Shown: piece after piece, positions 1 through 8,430 of the stretch
Position numbering within the stretch: the stretch's first letter is position 1
Layout: each line of letters starts with the position of its first letter
Assembly: GCA_963801255.1 (NCBI GenBank)
Contig: CAWDEC010000013.1
Coordinates: 62,001 to 126,000, forward strand
From: JAICXG01 sp963801255
GTDB lineage: Bacteria; Verrucomicrobiota; Verrucomicrobiia; Chthoniobacterales; UBA10450
DNA: 64,000 nucleotides
Direction of reading: 5' to 3'
Notes under the pieces: model-generated
The model's input: the letters and a program-made list of their open reading frames with translations, nothing else
What the model was told of the DNA's origin: nothing
Databases searched by the model: none
Translations under genes and position numbers: made by a program

Positions 1-575
1 GTCGCCGGCTGCCCGCGCTTGTATGAGCTGTCGAACTCTTTGCCGTCAATCGTGGTCCCACGATAATTGACTTTCACCGTATCGGTTTCCTTGGGCGAGG
101 TTCCGCTACCTTCCTTGAGCACTTTGTATTGCAGCCCGCTGGCGGTTGTCTTTACGCCTTCCTTCTTCTTGTTCTCTTCGAGGAATTTTTTGCCTTCCGC
201 AGAGTTCTTTTCACCGCTCGCCTTCCGCACCGCGACCTGCTTTTCCATCATGTCTTTTTGGAAACGACTCATGATGAGCTTCGTTTGCTCGTCGGTGAGG
301 AGAGGTTTGTTGCCGCTCAATCCGTCCCTGATTCCGCTCCCCATGAGAGATTCATCCACGTCAATCGACTGGCGTTTAAGCGTCGAGCCGATGTCGAGAC
401 CGATGCTGTAGCTTATTTTGTCTTTTTGCGTCTTGAGCGGTCCGATCGGTTGGTCGATATCCGGCGTGGGACTCGCGCTCGCAGCCGGACTTGCCTGGCT
501 TTTCGGCGTGGGCTCGGCAGCAAAGAGAGGGGTAACAGCGGTAATGATAATGGCAATTAGAGACAAAATTTTCAT
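1..575 (-). CDS. FKBP-type peptidyl-prolyl isomerase, Mip/FkpA-like (C-terminus outside window)
   Basis: Read on the minus strand from the ATG at 573-575. The protein opens with a signal peptide (MKILSLIAIIITAVTPLFA), followed by a Ser/Ala/Pro-rich linker and an FKBP_N-type helical region containing KISYSIGLDIGSTLK and the segment around MSRFQKDMMEKQ. The start of the FKBP catalytic domain follows (TTASGLQYKVLKEG, then VKVNYRGT and GKEFDSSYKRGQPA). The frame is open to base 1, so most of the catalytic domain is missing only because the window ends. Family members are exported dimeric proline isomerases or chaperones. The gene is divergent from the lysozyme-like gene at 694, with 118 bases between them. 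Identification is strong; the symbol (fkpA or mip) is not resolved. Confidence 0.88.
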   Translation of the reverse strand, partial: MKILSLIAIIITAVTPLFAAEPTPKSQASPAASASPTPDIDQPIGPLKTQKDKISYSIGLDIGSTLKRQSIDVDESLMGSGIRDGLSGNKPLLTDEQTKLIMSRFQKDMMEKQVAVRKASGEKNSAEGKKFLEENKKKEGVKTTASGLQYKVLKEGSGTSPKETDTVKVNYRGTTIDGKEFDSSYKRGQPA

Positions 576-607
576 AGAGATGATCGATAAAACTGCATGC
601 GGACCGA

Positions 608-617
608 CTAACGTTAG
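608..617. repeat. 10-base palindrome made of two opposed motif cores
   Basis: CTAACGTTAG lies in the divergent spacer between the FKBP gene and the lysozyme-like gene. It is a perfect palindrome and joins the cores of both orientations of the dispersed 9-mer (CTAACG and CGTTAG). It could be a regulatory operator for the divergent pair or simply a degenerate double copy of the iterated word. Confidence 0.45.
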
Positions 618-693
618 GTCTGTCGCGCACAACCCATCCACGGAGATGGCGTCCGCGTCAAGCGGGCGGAAGCGATGGCTGTCGTCCCGGTGG

Positions 694-1485
694 ATGAGGA
701 TGAAGTGGAGGGTTGCACTTCTCGCGCTCCCGATGGCTGCTATTCCCTCGGTTTGGGCCGAGGTCTCCGTCTCGCATGCAGAGGCGATGAGCATCGGTCG
801 CAAGATTTGGCAAAACGAGTGCGGCGGAACGATTGCCGGCCTCACCTCTTGGAATGCAGGGGAGGATTTTGCCTCTCTCGGCATCGGGCACTTCATCTGG
901 TATCCGGCGGGTCGGCGTGGGCCTTTCGAGGAAAGTTTTCCGGCCTTCCTGCATTTCGCGGAACAACATGGAGCGAAGTTGCCTGAGGAAGTTATGGCAC
1001 GGGGTGACGCTCCGTGTCCCTGGAATTCGCGCGCCGAATTTCTCGCTGCACAATCAAGCGCACGCATGAAAATCGTGCGCAAATTTCTTGCCGGCACAAT
1101 CGACCTCCAGGCGCAGTTTCTCGTGGAGCGATTACGTAACGCCCTCCCTCGAATGCTAGACAGCGCGCCGTCCGGCGAACGCGATCGTGTCAGGCAGAAC
1201 TTTCAAGTCGTCGCGAGCACGGCACGAGGTTGCTATGCGCTTGTCGATTATGTGAACTTCAAAGGCGAAGGCGTGCTTGCCACGGAACGCTATCAAGGGT
1301 TCGGTTGGGGTTTGCTACAGGTTTTGGAGGGAATGCCCGCGACCCCCGATGGAGAGGCGGGAAGAAAAAAGTTTGCCGATTCGGCAGCTCGGGTACTCCG
1401 CGAGCGAGTTGAGAATTCACCGCCAGAACGCCACGAGAAACGCTGGCTGCCGGGCTGGCTCAGCCGTGTTGCGACTTATCGTTAG
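694..1485 (+). CDS. Secreted lysozyme-like hypothetical protein
   Basis: The chosen start is ATG 694 (ATG 700 is equally possible), because the frame upstream overlaps the divergent FKBP gene and a typical signal peptide begins here (KWRVALLALPMAAIPSVWA). The mature part has a conserved-looking block, NECGGTIAGLTSWN followed by GEDFASLGIGHFIWY. The Glu and the GIGH segment are placed like the catalytic Glu and TIGYGH region of T4-type lysozymes. The rest is helical with no recognised domain. The stop codon TAG (1483-1485) lies inside an exact copy of the dispersed 9-mer. A periplasmic or outer-surface role is likely. The lysozyme relationship is my inference from motif spacing, not an established family assignment. 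Confidence 0.7.
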   Translation: MRMKWRVALLALPMAAIPSVWAEVSVSHAEAMSIGRKIWQNECGGTIAGLTSWNAGEDFASLGIGHFIWYPAGRRGPFEESFPAFLHFAEQHGAKLPEEVMARGDAPCPWNSRAEFLAAQSSARMKIVRKFLAGTIDLQAQFLVERLRNALPRMLDSAPSGERDRVRQNFQVVASTARGCYALVDYVNFKGEGVLATERYQGFGWGLLQVLEGMPATPDGEAGRKKFADSAARVLRERVENSPPERHEKRWLPGWLSRVATYR

Positions 1486-1644
1486 GCCAAGACCGTCGCA
1501 TGTGCGGATGGGAGAACGGATTCCGCAAAAGTGACAAACAATTCACGGCGTGCGACGATGGATGCTAATTTCCGCATTGCCACTGGCTTGTGAATTCTCC
1601 ATTGTGCTTGTCGCTTACGCCCAGTTGATGCACGCACAATTTCT

Positions 1645-2268
1645 GTGATCGCCCGTTTCCGAATACTCACCAGCATTCTTGTGCTCCTGCTCATGGCGGG
1701 CGCCGCACTGCAGGCTCAATTTCTCGGTTCACGAGAACGCGATGCGCGCCGGGCCAGCCCGCAGATGAAACAGGCCAACGAACTGATCCATCGTCAGGAG
1801 CCAATTAATGTTTCGCCCCGCCTCCTGGCAAGGCTAACGCCCGATAATTCGCACGTTCGCGTATCGATTTCCAAACAACGCGCTTATCTCATGATGGGGG
1901 ACGAAGTCGTGATCGATTCGCCGATTTCCTCCGGCAAACGCGCTCGGCCCACTCCACAGGGTAGCTTCCACGTGCTGGAGAAGGATAAGGATCATCGCTC
2001 CAATATCTACGGCGATTTCAAGGACGCTTACGGCCGCACGGTCCGCGCTGGCGTGAGCAGCCGTATCGACGCGGCACCAAGCGGCACGCATTTCGTCGGC
2101 GCTCCCATGACATGGTTCATGCGGGTAACCGAAGAGGGCGTGGGGATGCATGTCGGAATTTTGCCGGGCTATCCAGCATCGCATGGATGCATCCGTATGC
2201 CGTCGGCAGCGGCAGAGATGTTTTATAACCACGTCAAGGTGGGAACACCCGTGGTGGTGGGCGATTAG
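1645..2268 (+). CDS. L,D-transpeptidase (YkuD domain), exported
   Basis: Starts with GTG at 1645 and encodes 207 residues. An N-terminal hydrophobic segment (ILTSILVLLLMAGAALQA) acts as signal peptide or anchor. The YkuD catalytic domain covers about residues 69-207, with the diagnostic motif H169, then SHGCIRM with H180 and the nucleophile Cys182. Enzymes of this family form 3-3 cross-links in peptidoglycan or attach lipoproteins to it, using L,D bonds of stem peptides, in the periplasm. The gene is convergent with cinA, with 24 bases between them. A second YkuD protein lies at 13919-14380, so the cell has at least two. Which reaction this one performs cannot be told from sequence. Confidence 0.9.
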   Translation: MIARFRILTSILVLLLMAGAALQAQFLGSRERDARRASPQMKQANELIHRQEPINVSPRLLARLTPDNSHVRVSISKQRAYLMMGDEVVIDSPISSGKRARPTPQGSFHVLEKDKDHRSNIYGDFKDAYGRTVRAGVSSRIDAAPSGTHFVGAPMTWFMRVTEEGVGMHVGILPGYPASHGCIRMPSAAAEMFYNHVKVGTPVVVGD

Positions 2269-2292
2269 TTGCCCACCCTGTCGCCCGTTCGT

Positions 2293-3522
2293 TCAGGTCA
2301 GAGTTGTGCGCAAGAGGTTGAGCGCCATCTGGGTGGCCAGTTGTTTGAAGGTTTCGCGATCGGTTGGAAAAAAAAGATGCCTGGCGATCGTTCTATCTTT
2401 ACTCGCGCAAGCAATATAAGCAGTGCCAACAGGTTTCTCGCGACTACCGCCACTGGGTCCGGCAATCCCGGTTGTTGAGAGAGCAAAGTCGGCGCCTGAT
2501 TTTTCGCGCGCGCCTTCAGCCATCATACCTGCTACCACCTCGCTTACCGCGCCGTGTTGCGCGATCGCCTCGGGGGAAACGCCTAAAGCCGCCGTCTTGG
2601 CCTCATTCGAGTAGGTGACGTATCCAGCCAAAAAGACTTGAGAGGCGCCGGGGACGTTCGTTAGGCGATGAGCCAGAAATCCGCCGGTACACGATTCCGC
2701 GACCGCCAGGGTTTTCCTGCTCCTGGCTAATTGCCTAACGACAACCGTTTCCAGGCTTTCGCCGCTGGTGGAAAAAATGAACTTTGCCAGCCGATCTTGA
2801 ACGATGGTGTCCGCTTCCGCCAAAACCGCGGGCGGCCCGATGAGCCGCAGGTCAACTTCGCCCATTCTCGCGCAGTATCCCAATTCGAGACCGGCCAGGC
2901 TGAGGAGCTGTGCTCCGACCGCTTCTTCCACATAGGACTCGCCCATGCCTGCGATCCGATAATTGCGATAGGCCACCGCTTCATCACGCCTAACGATGCG
3001 TTCCAGGAACGGCAAAACGAATTGCTGGAACATCGGCTGTAACTCACGGGGCGGACCCGGGAGAAGAAACAAGTGCGGTGAGTTTAGGGCTGGATTGATC
3101 CCAGCCGGAAGATAAAGTCCCACCGCGCTGCCGTTTTCGTTAGGCAGAATCTGCGCGCCGTTTGGCACCATCGCCTGACGAAGAATGCGATCGGTCAGGC
3201 GAATGCCGCGCGTTGTCAGGCGCTCAGTGATGCTCGCCGCCAAAGTCGGATCATGTACCAGCTCAAGGCGCAATAACTCTGCTGTGATTTCACGAGTGAC
3301 ATCATCCGTCGTCGGCCCAAGTCCGCCCGTAACAAAAATCAAATCCGCTCGATCAAAATTTTCGCTCAACGCATCCGCAATGGCCGCGCCATCCGGCACC
3401 GCGAGCTGGCGTTCCACCCGCAACCCGAGCGGAAAAATTGCCCGGGCAATAAATCCGAGATGCGTATTTAGGACGTCACCGAGCAGGATTTCCGTTCCGG
3501 TGTTGATGATGACAACGCGCAC
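2293..3522 (-). CDS. cinA: CinA-family protein: MoCF domain plus nicotinamide-nucleotide amidase domain
   Basis: The protein has 409 residues, the usual length for full CinA. Residues 1-170 form a molybdopterin-binding (MoCF) domain (INTGTEILLGDVLNTH, FVTGGLGPTTDDVTRE). About 250-409 form the CinA C-terminal amidase domain with AVAESCTGGFLAHRLT and the TTGIAGPSGGS block. Family enzymes deamidate NMN (PncC activity) and often hydrolyse ADP-ribose in pyridine-nucleotide salvage; in some bacteria the gene is competence-inducible. Four exact copies of the dispersed 9-mer lie inside this coding region and are read as RLTN, VVRQ, VRR and PNE. No operon partner is evident: clpX lies 105 bases upstream. 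Confidence 0.95.
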   Translation of the reverse strand: MRVVIINTGTEILLGDVLNTHLGFIARAIFPLGLRVERQLAVPDGAAIADALSENFDRADLIFVTGGLGPTTDDVTREITAELLRLELVHDPTLAASITERLTTRGIRLTDRILRQAMVPNGAQILPNENGSAVGLYLPAGINPALNSPHLFLLPGPPRELQPMFQQFVLPFLERIVRRDEAVAYRNYRIAGMGESYVEEAVGAQLLSLAGLELGYCARMGEVDLRLIGPPAVLAEADTIVQDRLAKFIFSTSGESLETVVVRQLARSRKTLAVAESCTGGFLAHRLTNVPGASQVFLAGYVTYSNEAKTAALGVSPEAIAQHGAVSEVVAGMMAEGAREKSGADFALSTTGIAGPSGGSREKPVGTAYIACASKDRTIARHLFFPTDRETFKQLATQMALNLLRTTLT

Positions 3523-3627
3523 CGTGAACTATACGCGCGACCGTTGAGTTCGCGCCACCGCGGCCCCGCTCTCATTCACTGAGAGCCAAGACGTCTCGAT
3601 TTCCGCCGTCGTGACAGCCAGATAACT

Positions 3628-4908
3628 TTAGGCAGCGTCTTTGTCCTGCTTCTTCCGAATGAGCGGGACCTTCTTCCCCTCGACAACCCCGCGATTGATC
3701 GTGACCTCGGCGATGTCTTCGCGGCTCGGCACTTCGTACATGATATCGAGCATGATGCGCTCGAGCATCGAGCGCAGAGCGCGCGCACCCGTGCCCTTCG
3801 TCACGGCCTGTGCGGCCAGGGCGCGAAGTGCATCTTTCGTCACAGTGAGACGAACATCCTCCATGGCGAAGAGCTTGGTGTATTGCTTGATCATCGCATT
3901 CTTCGTCTCGGTCAGAATCATGACCATTTCTTCTTCGGTCAGCGCGTCGAGAGCGCTGATCACTGGCAGGCGACCAATGAATTCGGGGATCATGCCGAAG
4001 CTGAGTAGGTCTTCTGGCTCGACCTGGCGGACAGCTTCGCGCCGCATGGCTTCCTCCACGTCGAGCGAGGGCGAGCCGAAACCCATGACCCGACTGCCGA
4101 GCCGCTTTTGCACGATTTTCTCCAAACCGACGAACGCTCCGCCGCAGATAAAGAGAATCTTCTCCGTATTTACCTGGATGTATTCCTGGTGCGGGTGTTT
4201 ACGGCCGCCCTGTGGCGGAACATTGCAGGTACTGCCCTCGAGAATCTTGAGTAACGCTTGCTGCACGCCTTCGCCGGAAACATCACGCGTGATCGAAACA
4301 TTGTCGGTCTTGCGTCCGATCTTATCGATCTCATCGATGTAGACGATTCCGATTTCGGCGCGCTTCACGTCGTAATCGGCGTTTTGCAGGAGGCGCAGAA
4401 TGATGTTTTCCACGTCCTCGCCGACATAGCCGGCTTCGGTCAAAGTCGTCGCGTCGGCGATGCAAAAAGGAACGTCGAGAATACGCGCCAACGTTTTCGC
4501 GAGCAGCGTCTTGCCGGAACCCGTCGGCCCGATAAGAAGAATGTTGCTCTTCTCGATCTCGACATCGGCGAACGGATCGGGCTGGAACGCAGCGGATGTA
4601 TCCGCCGGCGGCGCGCTTTGCAGAACGCGTTTAAAATGATTGTGCACTGCGACCGAGAGCGTCTTCTTCGCCATGTCCTGGCCGACCACATACTGGTCAA
4701 GTGAGCGTCGAATCTCCACCGGCTTAGGAACCCGAATGGTTGAGCTCTGACGGCGCGCGTCTTCGTTCAACTCCTTATCAAGAATGCTTTTGCAGACGTT
4801 GATGCAGCTATCGCAAATATAAACGCCGGGACCGGCGATAAGTTTACGGACCTCCGCGTGGCTTTTGCCACAGAAGGAACACATGGTGAGGTTCGAGGCG
4901 CGCGCCAT
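3628..4908 (-). CDS. clpX: ATP-dependent Clp protease ATP-binding subunit ClpX
   Basis: A 426-residue AAA+ unfoldase that feeds tagged proteins to ClpP. The N-terminal zinc-binding domain has Cys10, Cys13, Cys32 and Cys35. Walker A is GPTGSGKT at 127-134 and Walker B is IVYIDEIDKI. The pore and sensor regions (IPEFIGRLPV, KGTGARALRS) are intact and the length is normal. The gene lies 24 bases downstream of clpP in the order tig-clpP-clpX, a common bacterial arrangement that probably forms one transcript. No exact copy of the dispersed 9-mer lies in this gene. Confidence 0.98.
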   Translation of the reverse strand: MARASNLTMCSFCGKSHAEVRKLIAGPGVYICDSCINVCKSILDKELNEDARRQSSTIRVPKPVEIRRSLDQYVVGQDMAKKTLSVAVHNHFKRVLQSAPPADTSAAFQPDPFADVEIEKSNILLIGPTGSGKTLLAKTLARILDVPFCIADATTLTEAGYVGEDVENIILRLLQNADYDVKRAEIGIVYIDEIDKIGRKTDNVSITRDVSGEGVQQALLKILEGSTCNVPPQGGRKHPHQEYIQVNTEKILFICGGAFVGLEKIVQKRLGSRVMGFGSPSLDVEEAMRREAVRQVEPEDLLSFGMIPEFIGRLPVISALDALTEEEMVMILTETKNAMIKQYTKLFAMEDVRLTVTKDALRALAAQAVTKGTGARALRSMLERIMLDIMYEVPSREDIAEVTINRGVVEGKKVPLIRKKQDKDAA

Positions 4909-4932
4909 TTTGTCCCCGGTTTAGAGCAGGTC

Positions 4933-5646
4933 CTATTCCTCGACTTTCTGCGGCAAAGCAGCCTCCGCGACTGCCGTCGCGCGGTCACTTATTTTTCCGC
5001 CCGTCCCATCGCCGTCGAGTAATTTCGCCTCCTTGCGTGATTTGATGACCTCGTCCACCAGCCCATAAGTCTTCGCCTCCGACGCCGTCATGTAATAATC
5101 GCGATCCGAATCCCGCAGCACCTGTTCCTCAGCTTTGCCCGTGTGCTGACTAAGAATGCGAATCAGCCGTTTCTTGAGCTTGAACATGTATTCCACCGTG
5201 CGCTCAACGTCACTCGCCTGACCCTGTGCGCCGCCCGAAACCTGATGGATCATGATGTCGGAATTCGGTAGCGCGTAGCGTTTGCCTTTCGTTCCAGCCG
5301 CAAGCAAGACCGCGCCCATGCTCGCTGCCATCCCGAGGCAGTAGGTCGTCACGTCGCAGGTGAGAAATTGCATCGTGTCGTAAATCGCGAGCCCGGCTGT
5401 GACTGATCCGCCGGGTGAATTGATGTAGACGTTGATGTCTTTCTTGCCGTCTTCCATCTGCAGGAAGAGCAACTGCGCGATCACGAGGTTGGCGATGTGG
5501 TCGTCAATCGGCGTCCCTAAAAAGACAATTCGATCCTTAAGCAGACGCGAATAAATGTCGTAGCTGCGTTCGCCGCGTCCCGTCTGCTCCACGACCATCG
5601 GCACAAGGACAGATTGAGAATAATGTGAGTCGCGATTTGTTGTCAT
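4933..5646 (-). CDS. clpP: ATP-dependent Clp protease proteolytic subunit ClpP
   Basis: Serine protease subunit of the ClpXP/ClpAP barrel. The catalytic triad is visible: Ser109 in GMAASMGA, His134 in PNSDIMIHQ, and Asp183 in SDRDYYM. At 237 residues it is longer than the usual 195-210 because of a C-terminal tail of about 30 residues, rich in Lys, Asp and Ala, after the last conserved helix (YGLVDEVI). The start codon overlaps the tig stop by four bases (ATGA), so translation is probably coupled to trigger factor. clpX follows 24 bases downstream. Confidence 0.97.
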   Translation of the reverse strand: MTTNRDSHYSQSVLVPMVVEQTGRGERSYDIYSRLLKDRIVFLGTPIDDHIANLVIAQLLFLQMEDGKKDINVYINSPGGSVTAGLAIYDTMQFLTCDVTTYCLGMAASMGAVLLAAGTKGKRYALPNSDIMIHQVSGGAQGQASDVERTVEYMFKLKKRLIRILSQHTGKAEEQVLRDSDRDYYMTASEAKTYGLVDEVIKSRKEAKLLDGDGTGGKISDRATAVAEAALPQKVEE

Positions 5647-6992
5647 TGTTGTTCGTCAGGCGCCTCGGTCTCCATCGGCGCTGGAGCGCCTTCGATGGTA
5701 GCATTCGACCCGAGGAAATCAATCGTCTTGGCCAATAGGACCTGTTCCACGAGACTGCTCATGCCTTCCTGTTTTTCGATTTCCTGCCGCATTTTTTCCG
5801 CCGTGATGTTGTGATGCGACGCTTGATGGCGAATCCGCTCGTCGATATCCGCGCCCGTTACCTGAATTTTTTCCTGCTCGGCGATGCGATGCAGAATAAA
5901 ATTGGTTTTTAAGCGATGAGCCGCCAGGCCGCTCGCGGCCTGGATGAGTTCCTTCTCCTTGTCCTGTAAAGCTTCATCCGGCACTCCGCGCTCGCGGTTG
6001 CGCTGCACCAACTCGGCGAGTGCACTGCGCGTTTCGGATTTAAGCAGATTCGGCGGCACCTCGAACTGAATGTTGTCATTCAGGAACCTGACGACCTGAG
6101 CTTCGCGCGCCCTTTCACGCTCATGTTCCTTCTCATGCTCGATCTGCTCTTCGAGCCTGTGCCGCAATTCCTCCAGCGTTTTCCCCGGCATCCATTTGCC
6201 GGCAAAGGTATCGTCCTTCGGCGGCAGGACGCGTTGCTTGATCTCGATCAAGCTCACGTTGTATTGCCCAGTTTTGCCGGCAATTTCGCCAACGGGGAAA
6301 TCCTGAGGGAATTCCACTTGAACCTGGCGCGATTCGCCAGGTTTGAGTCCGATCAACTGTTCGGCAAAGCGGGGAAGAAAATTATCCGGGGCAAGGCGAA
6401 GCCAGAATTTCTTGCCGCCCTGCAAATTCTTGCTCGCTGTCGGTGCTATTTCCGCGATCGATTTACCCTCGATCGTTCCCTCGAAATCGAGCACCGCAAA
6501 ATCTTCCATCTCCACGCCACGCTCCGGCACATCCACAAAGTCAGCCGATTGCTCACGCAATCGTTCGATGGCCGCGTTGATCTCATCTTCAGTCACATCC
6601 GTCCCCGGCAACTGCAGCGGGATTCCCTTATAGTCAGGCAGCTCAAATTCCGGCGCGGTCACCACCGTCGCTCGGAAACGCATCGAGCGATCTTCGCCAA
6701 ACTCAACATCTTCGAGATTCGTTAGGCTGACGACTCTCAACTGCTGCTGCGCAATCGCTTCCCGATAGCTCTTTGAGACCAGCTTTTTCGTCAGTTCGTC
6801 TTGAATGTCCTTTCGAAACTTTGCCTCGATAACTCGCTTCGGTGCCTTGCCCGGTCGGTAACCGGGAATACGCGCGTGAGCAGCAAAGTTGCTGGCGATC
6901 GCGTCCCATTCCTTTGATACCTCCGCCGGCGGCAGTTCGATTTTGAGCGTCGCAACGCAGTGGGGCTGGTTTTCAACTTCGACCTTCATCAA
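5643..6992 (-). CDS. tig: Trigger factor (ribosome-associated chaperone, PPIase)
   Basis: A 449-residue protein with the trigger factor domain order. The N-terminal ribosome-binding domain has the signature loop IPGYRPGKAPKRVIEAKF (residues 42-59). A central FKBP-like PPIase domain follows (about 160-245), then a long helical C-terminal chaperone region. It binds nascent chains at the ribosome exit tunnel. This is the first gene of tig-clpP-clpX and overlaps clpP by four bases. One exact 9-mer copy at 6719 is read as Leu-Thr in SLTNLED. The tail after residue 430 is acidic and Pro/Glu-rich. Confidence 0.96.
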   Translation of the reverse strand: MMKVEVENQPHCVATLKIELPPAEVSKEWDAIASNFAAHARIPGYRPGKAPKRVIEAKFRKDIQDELTKKLVSKSYREAIAQQQLRVVSLTNLEDVEFGEDRSMRFRATVVTAPEFELPDYKGIPLQLPGTDVTEDEINAAIERLREQSADFVDVPERGVEMEDFAVLDFEGTIEGKSIAEIAPTASKNLQGGKKFWLRLAPDNFLPRFAEQLIGLKPGESRQVQVEFPQDFPVGEIAGKTGQYNVSLIEIKQRVLPPKDDTFAGKWMPGKTLEELRHRLEEQIEHEKEHERERAREAQVVRFLNDNIQFEVPPNLLKSETRSALAELVQRNRERGVPDEALQDKEKELIQAASGLAAHRLKTNFILHRIAEQEKIQVTGADIDERIRHQASHHNITAEKMRQEIEKQEGMSSLVEQVLLAKTIDFLGSNATIEGAPAPMETEAPDEQQ

Positions 6993-7089
6993 GGGTCAAT
7001 GTAGCGATGGTCGATCACCGCCGCATCCGATTTTCGGCAACTGGAGTTATTTGCCTAACGAATGCGCTATCTGGCGCAGCAGACTACTT

Positions 7090-8334
7090 TCAGACCACCC
7101 GTCGTCCGCGCGCGAAAACCATTTCCGGTTGCACAAAGCCAAACCAGTACGCGATTTCGCGATAATCCGGACACTCGAAGATAAGGAAGTTCGCGATTTT
7201 TCCTTTTTCGAGTGAACCGATCTGATTGCCGCGTCGCAGGCTGTAGGCGGCATTGATCGTGGTTGCGGTTACACCTTCGGCTGGCGTCACTTTCATTTGC
7301 GTCGCCGCCAAGGAAAGAATCATCGGAATCGAGAGCGTGGGCGACGAGCCCGGATTGAAATCGGTCGCCAGCACGACGGCGAGTCCGGCTTCGATCATGG
7401 ACCGCACTTTGGGATAGCGAGCCTTACCAAGGGCGTAAACCGAAGCCGGTAATAGGACCGGCTGAACACCGGCTGCTCGCATCGCCGCAATCCCCTCCTC
7501 TTCTGTGTGCTCGAGGTGGTCCGCCGTCACCGCGCCTAACTCGGCCGCGAGCGCGGCACCGCCCGAGTTCGTTAGTTGATCGGCGTGCATGCGGAGGCCC
7601 AGACCCGCGTCCTTCGCTGTTGTGAGAATCCGACGAGCCGCCGAGCGGTCAAAATAGCCCCGCTCGTAAAAGATGTCGCAGTACTCGGCGATTCCTTGCC
7701 TAACGACTTCGGGAATCATCTCCTCGACCACGAGCGAAACGTAATCGTCCGGTCGGCCCTCAAATTCTTCCGGAACGGCGTGCGCCCCAAGAAAAGTAGG
7801 CACTAGTTCCATCGGGCTGTTTTCGCCCAGGCGGCCGATCACCCGTAGCATCTTGAGCTCCTCGTCCAGTGACAGGCCGTAACCCGATTTCGCTTCCATC
7901 GTCGTCGTGCCGCAACGCAGCGCACAACGAATTCGCGAGCCGGCTTCCTGCAGCAGCTCCTCTTCGTTCGTCGCGCGTGTCCAGCGGACGGTCGAGCGAA
8001 TCCCGCCACCGCCAGCCGCGATCTGTTCGTAGGTTGCTCCGCGAGCCCGCATCTCGAATTCGTCCACCCGATTCCCGCCGAAAACCGGATGCGCATGAGC
8101 ATCCACAAAGCCTGGTAACACTACCCGCCCGCGTGACTCGATAATTTCGCAGTCGTTAGGCAACTCGCGCTCGATCTCGGCTGAATTGCCGACTCGCGCA
8201 ATGACGCCATCGCGCACAAGCATCCCGCCATCTTCGATAATGGCGAGGTCGCTTAGCTCCCTTCCAACTCGCGGCCGAGCCGGACCGGCAAGAGTCACGA
8301 GTTGAGCAGCGTGAAGAAGGGCAATCGAGCTCAC
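7090..8334 (-). CDS. hutI: Imidazolonepropionase
   Basis: Amidohydrolase of 414 residues that opens 4-imidazolone-5-propionate to N-formimino-L-glutamate, the third step of histidine breakdown. The metal site is visible: His80 and His82 in VDAHAHPVFGG, the later histidines in MHADQLTNSGG and ADHLEHTEEEG, and the catalytic Asp in LATDFNPGSSPT. The length is normal. It is the last gene of the minus-strand run hutH-hutU-ftcD-hutI, 96 bases after ftcD. The dispersed 9-mer appears twice within it, read as LPND and VVRQ. Confidence 0.96.
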   Translation of the reverse strand: MSSIALLHAAQLVTLAGPARPRVGRELSDLAIIEDGGMLVRDGVIARVGNSAEIERELPNDCEIIESRGRVVLPGFVDAHAHPVFGGNRVDEFEMRARGATYEQIAAGGGGIRSTVRWTRATNEEELLQEAGSRIRCALRCGTTTMEAKSGYGLSLDEELKMLRVIGRLGENSPMELVPTFLGAHAVPEEFEGRPDDYVSLVVEEMIPEVVRQGIAEYCDIFYERGYFDRSAARRILTTAKDAGLGLRMHADQLTNSGGAALAAELGAVTADHLEHTEEEGIAAMRAAGVQPVLLPASVYALGKARYPKVRSMIEAGLAVVLATDFNPGSSPTLSIPMILSLAATQMKVTPAEGVTATTINAAYSLRRGNQIGSLEKGKIANFLIFECPDYREIAYWFGFVQPEMVFARGRRVV

Positions 8335-8430
8335 GTTGGCAAATCTGCTAAGAGCCGCTCCAATGTTTTGATCCGTAAAAGAAAATTTCCCGAAGCTCGA
8401 CGACCGTCCGGCAACACTCCGCGCGAACGG

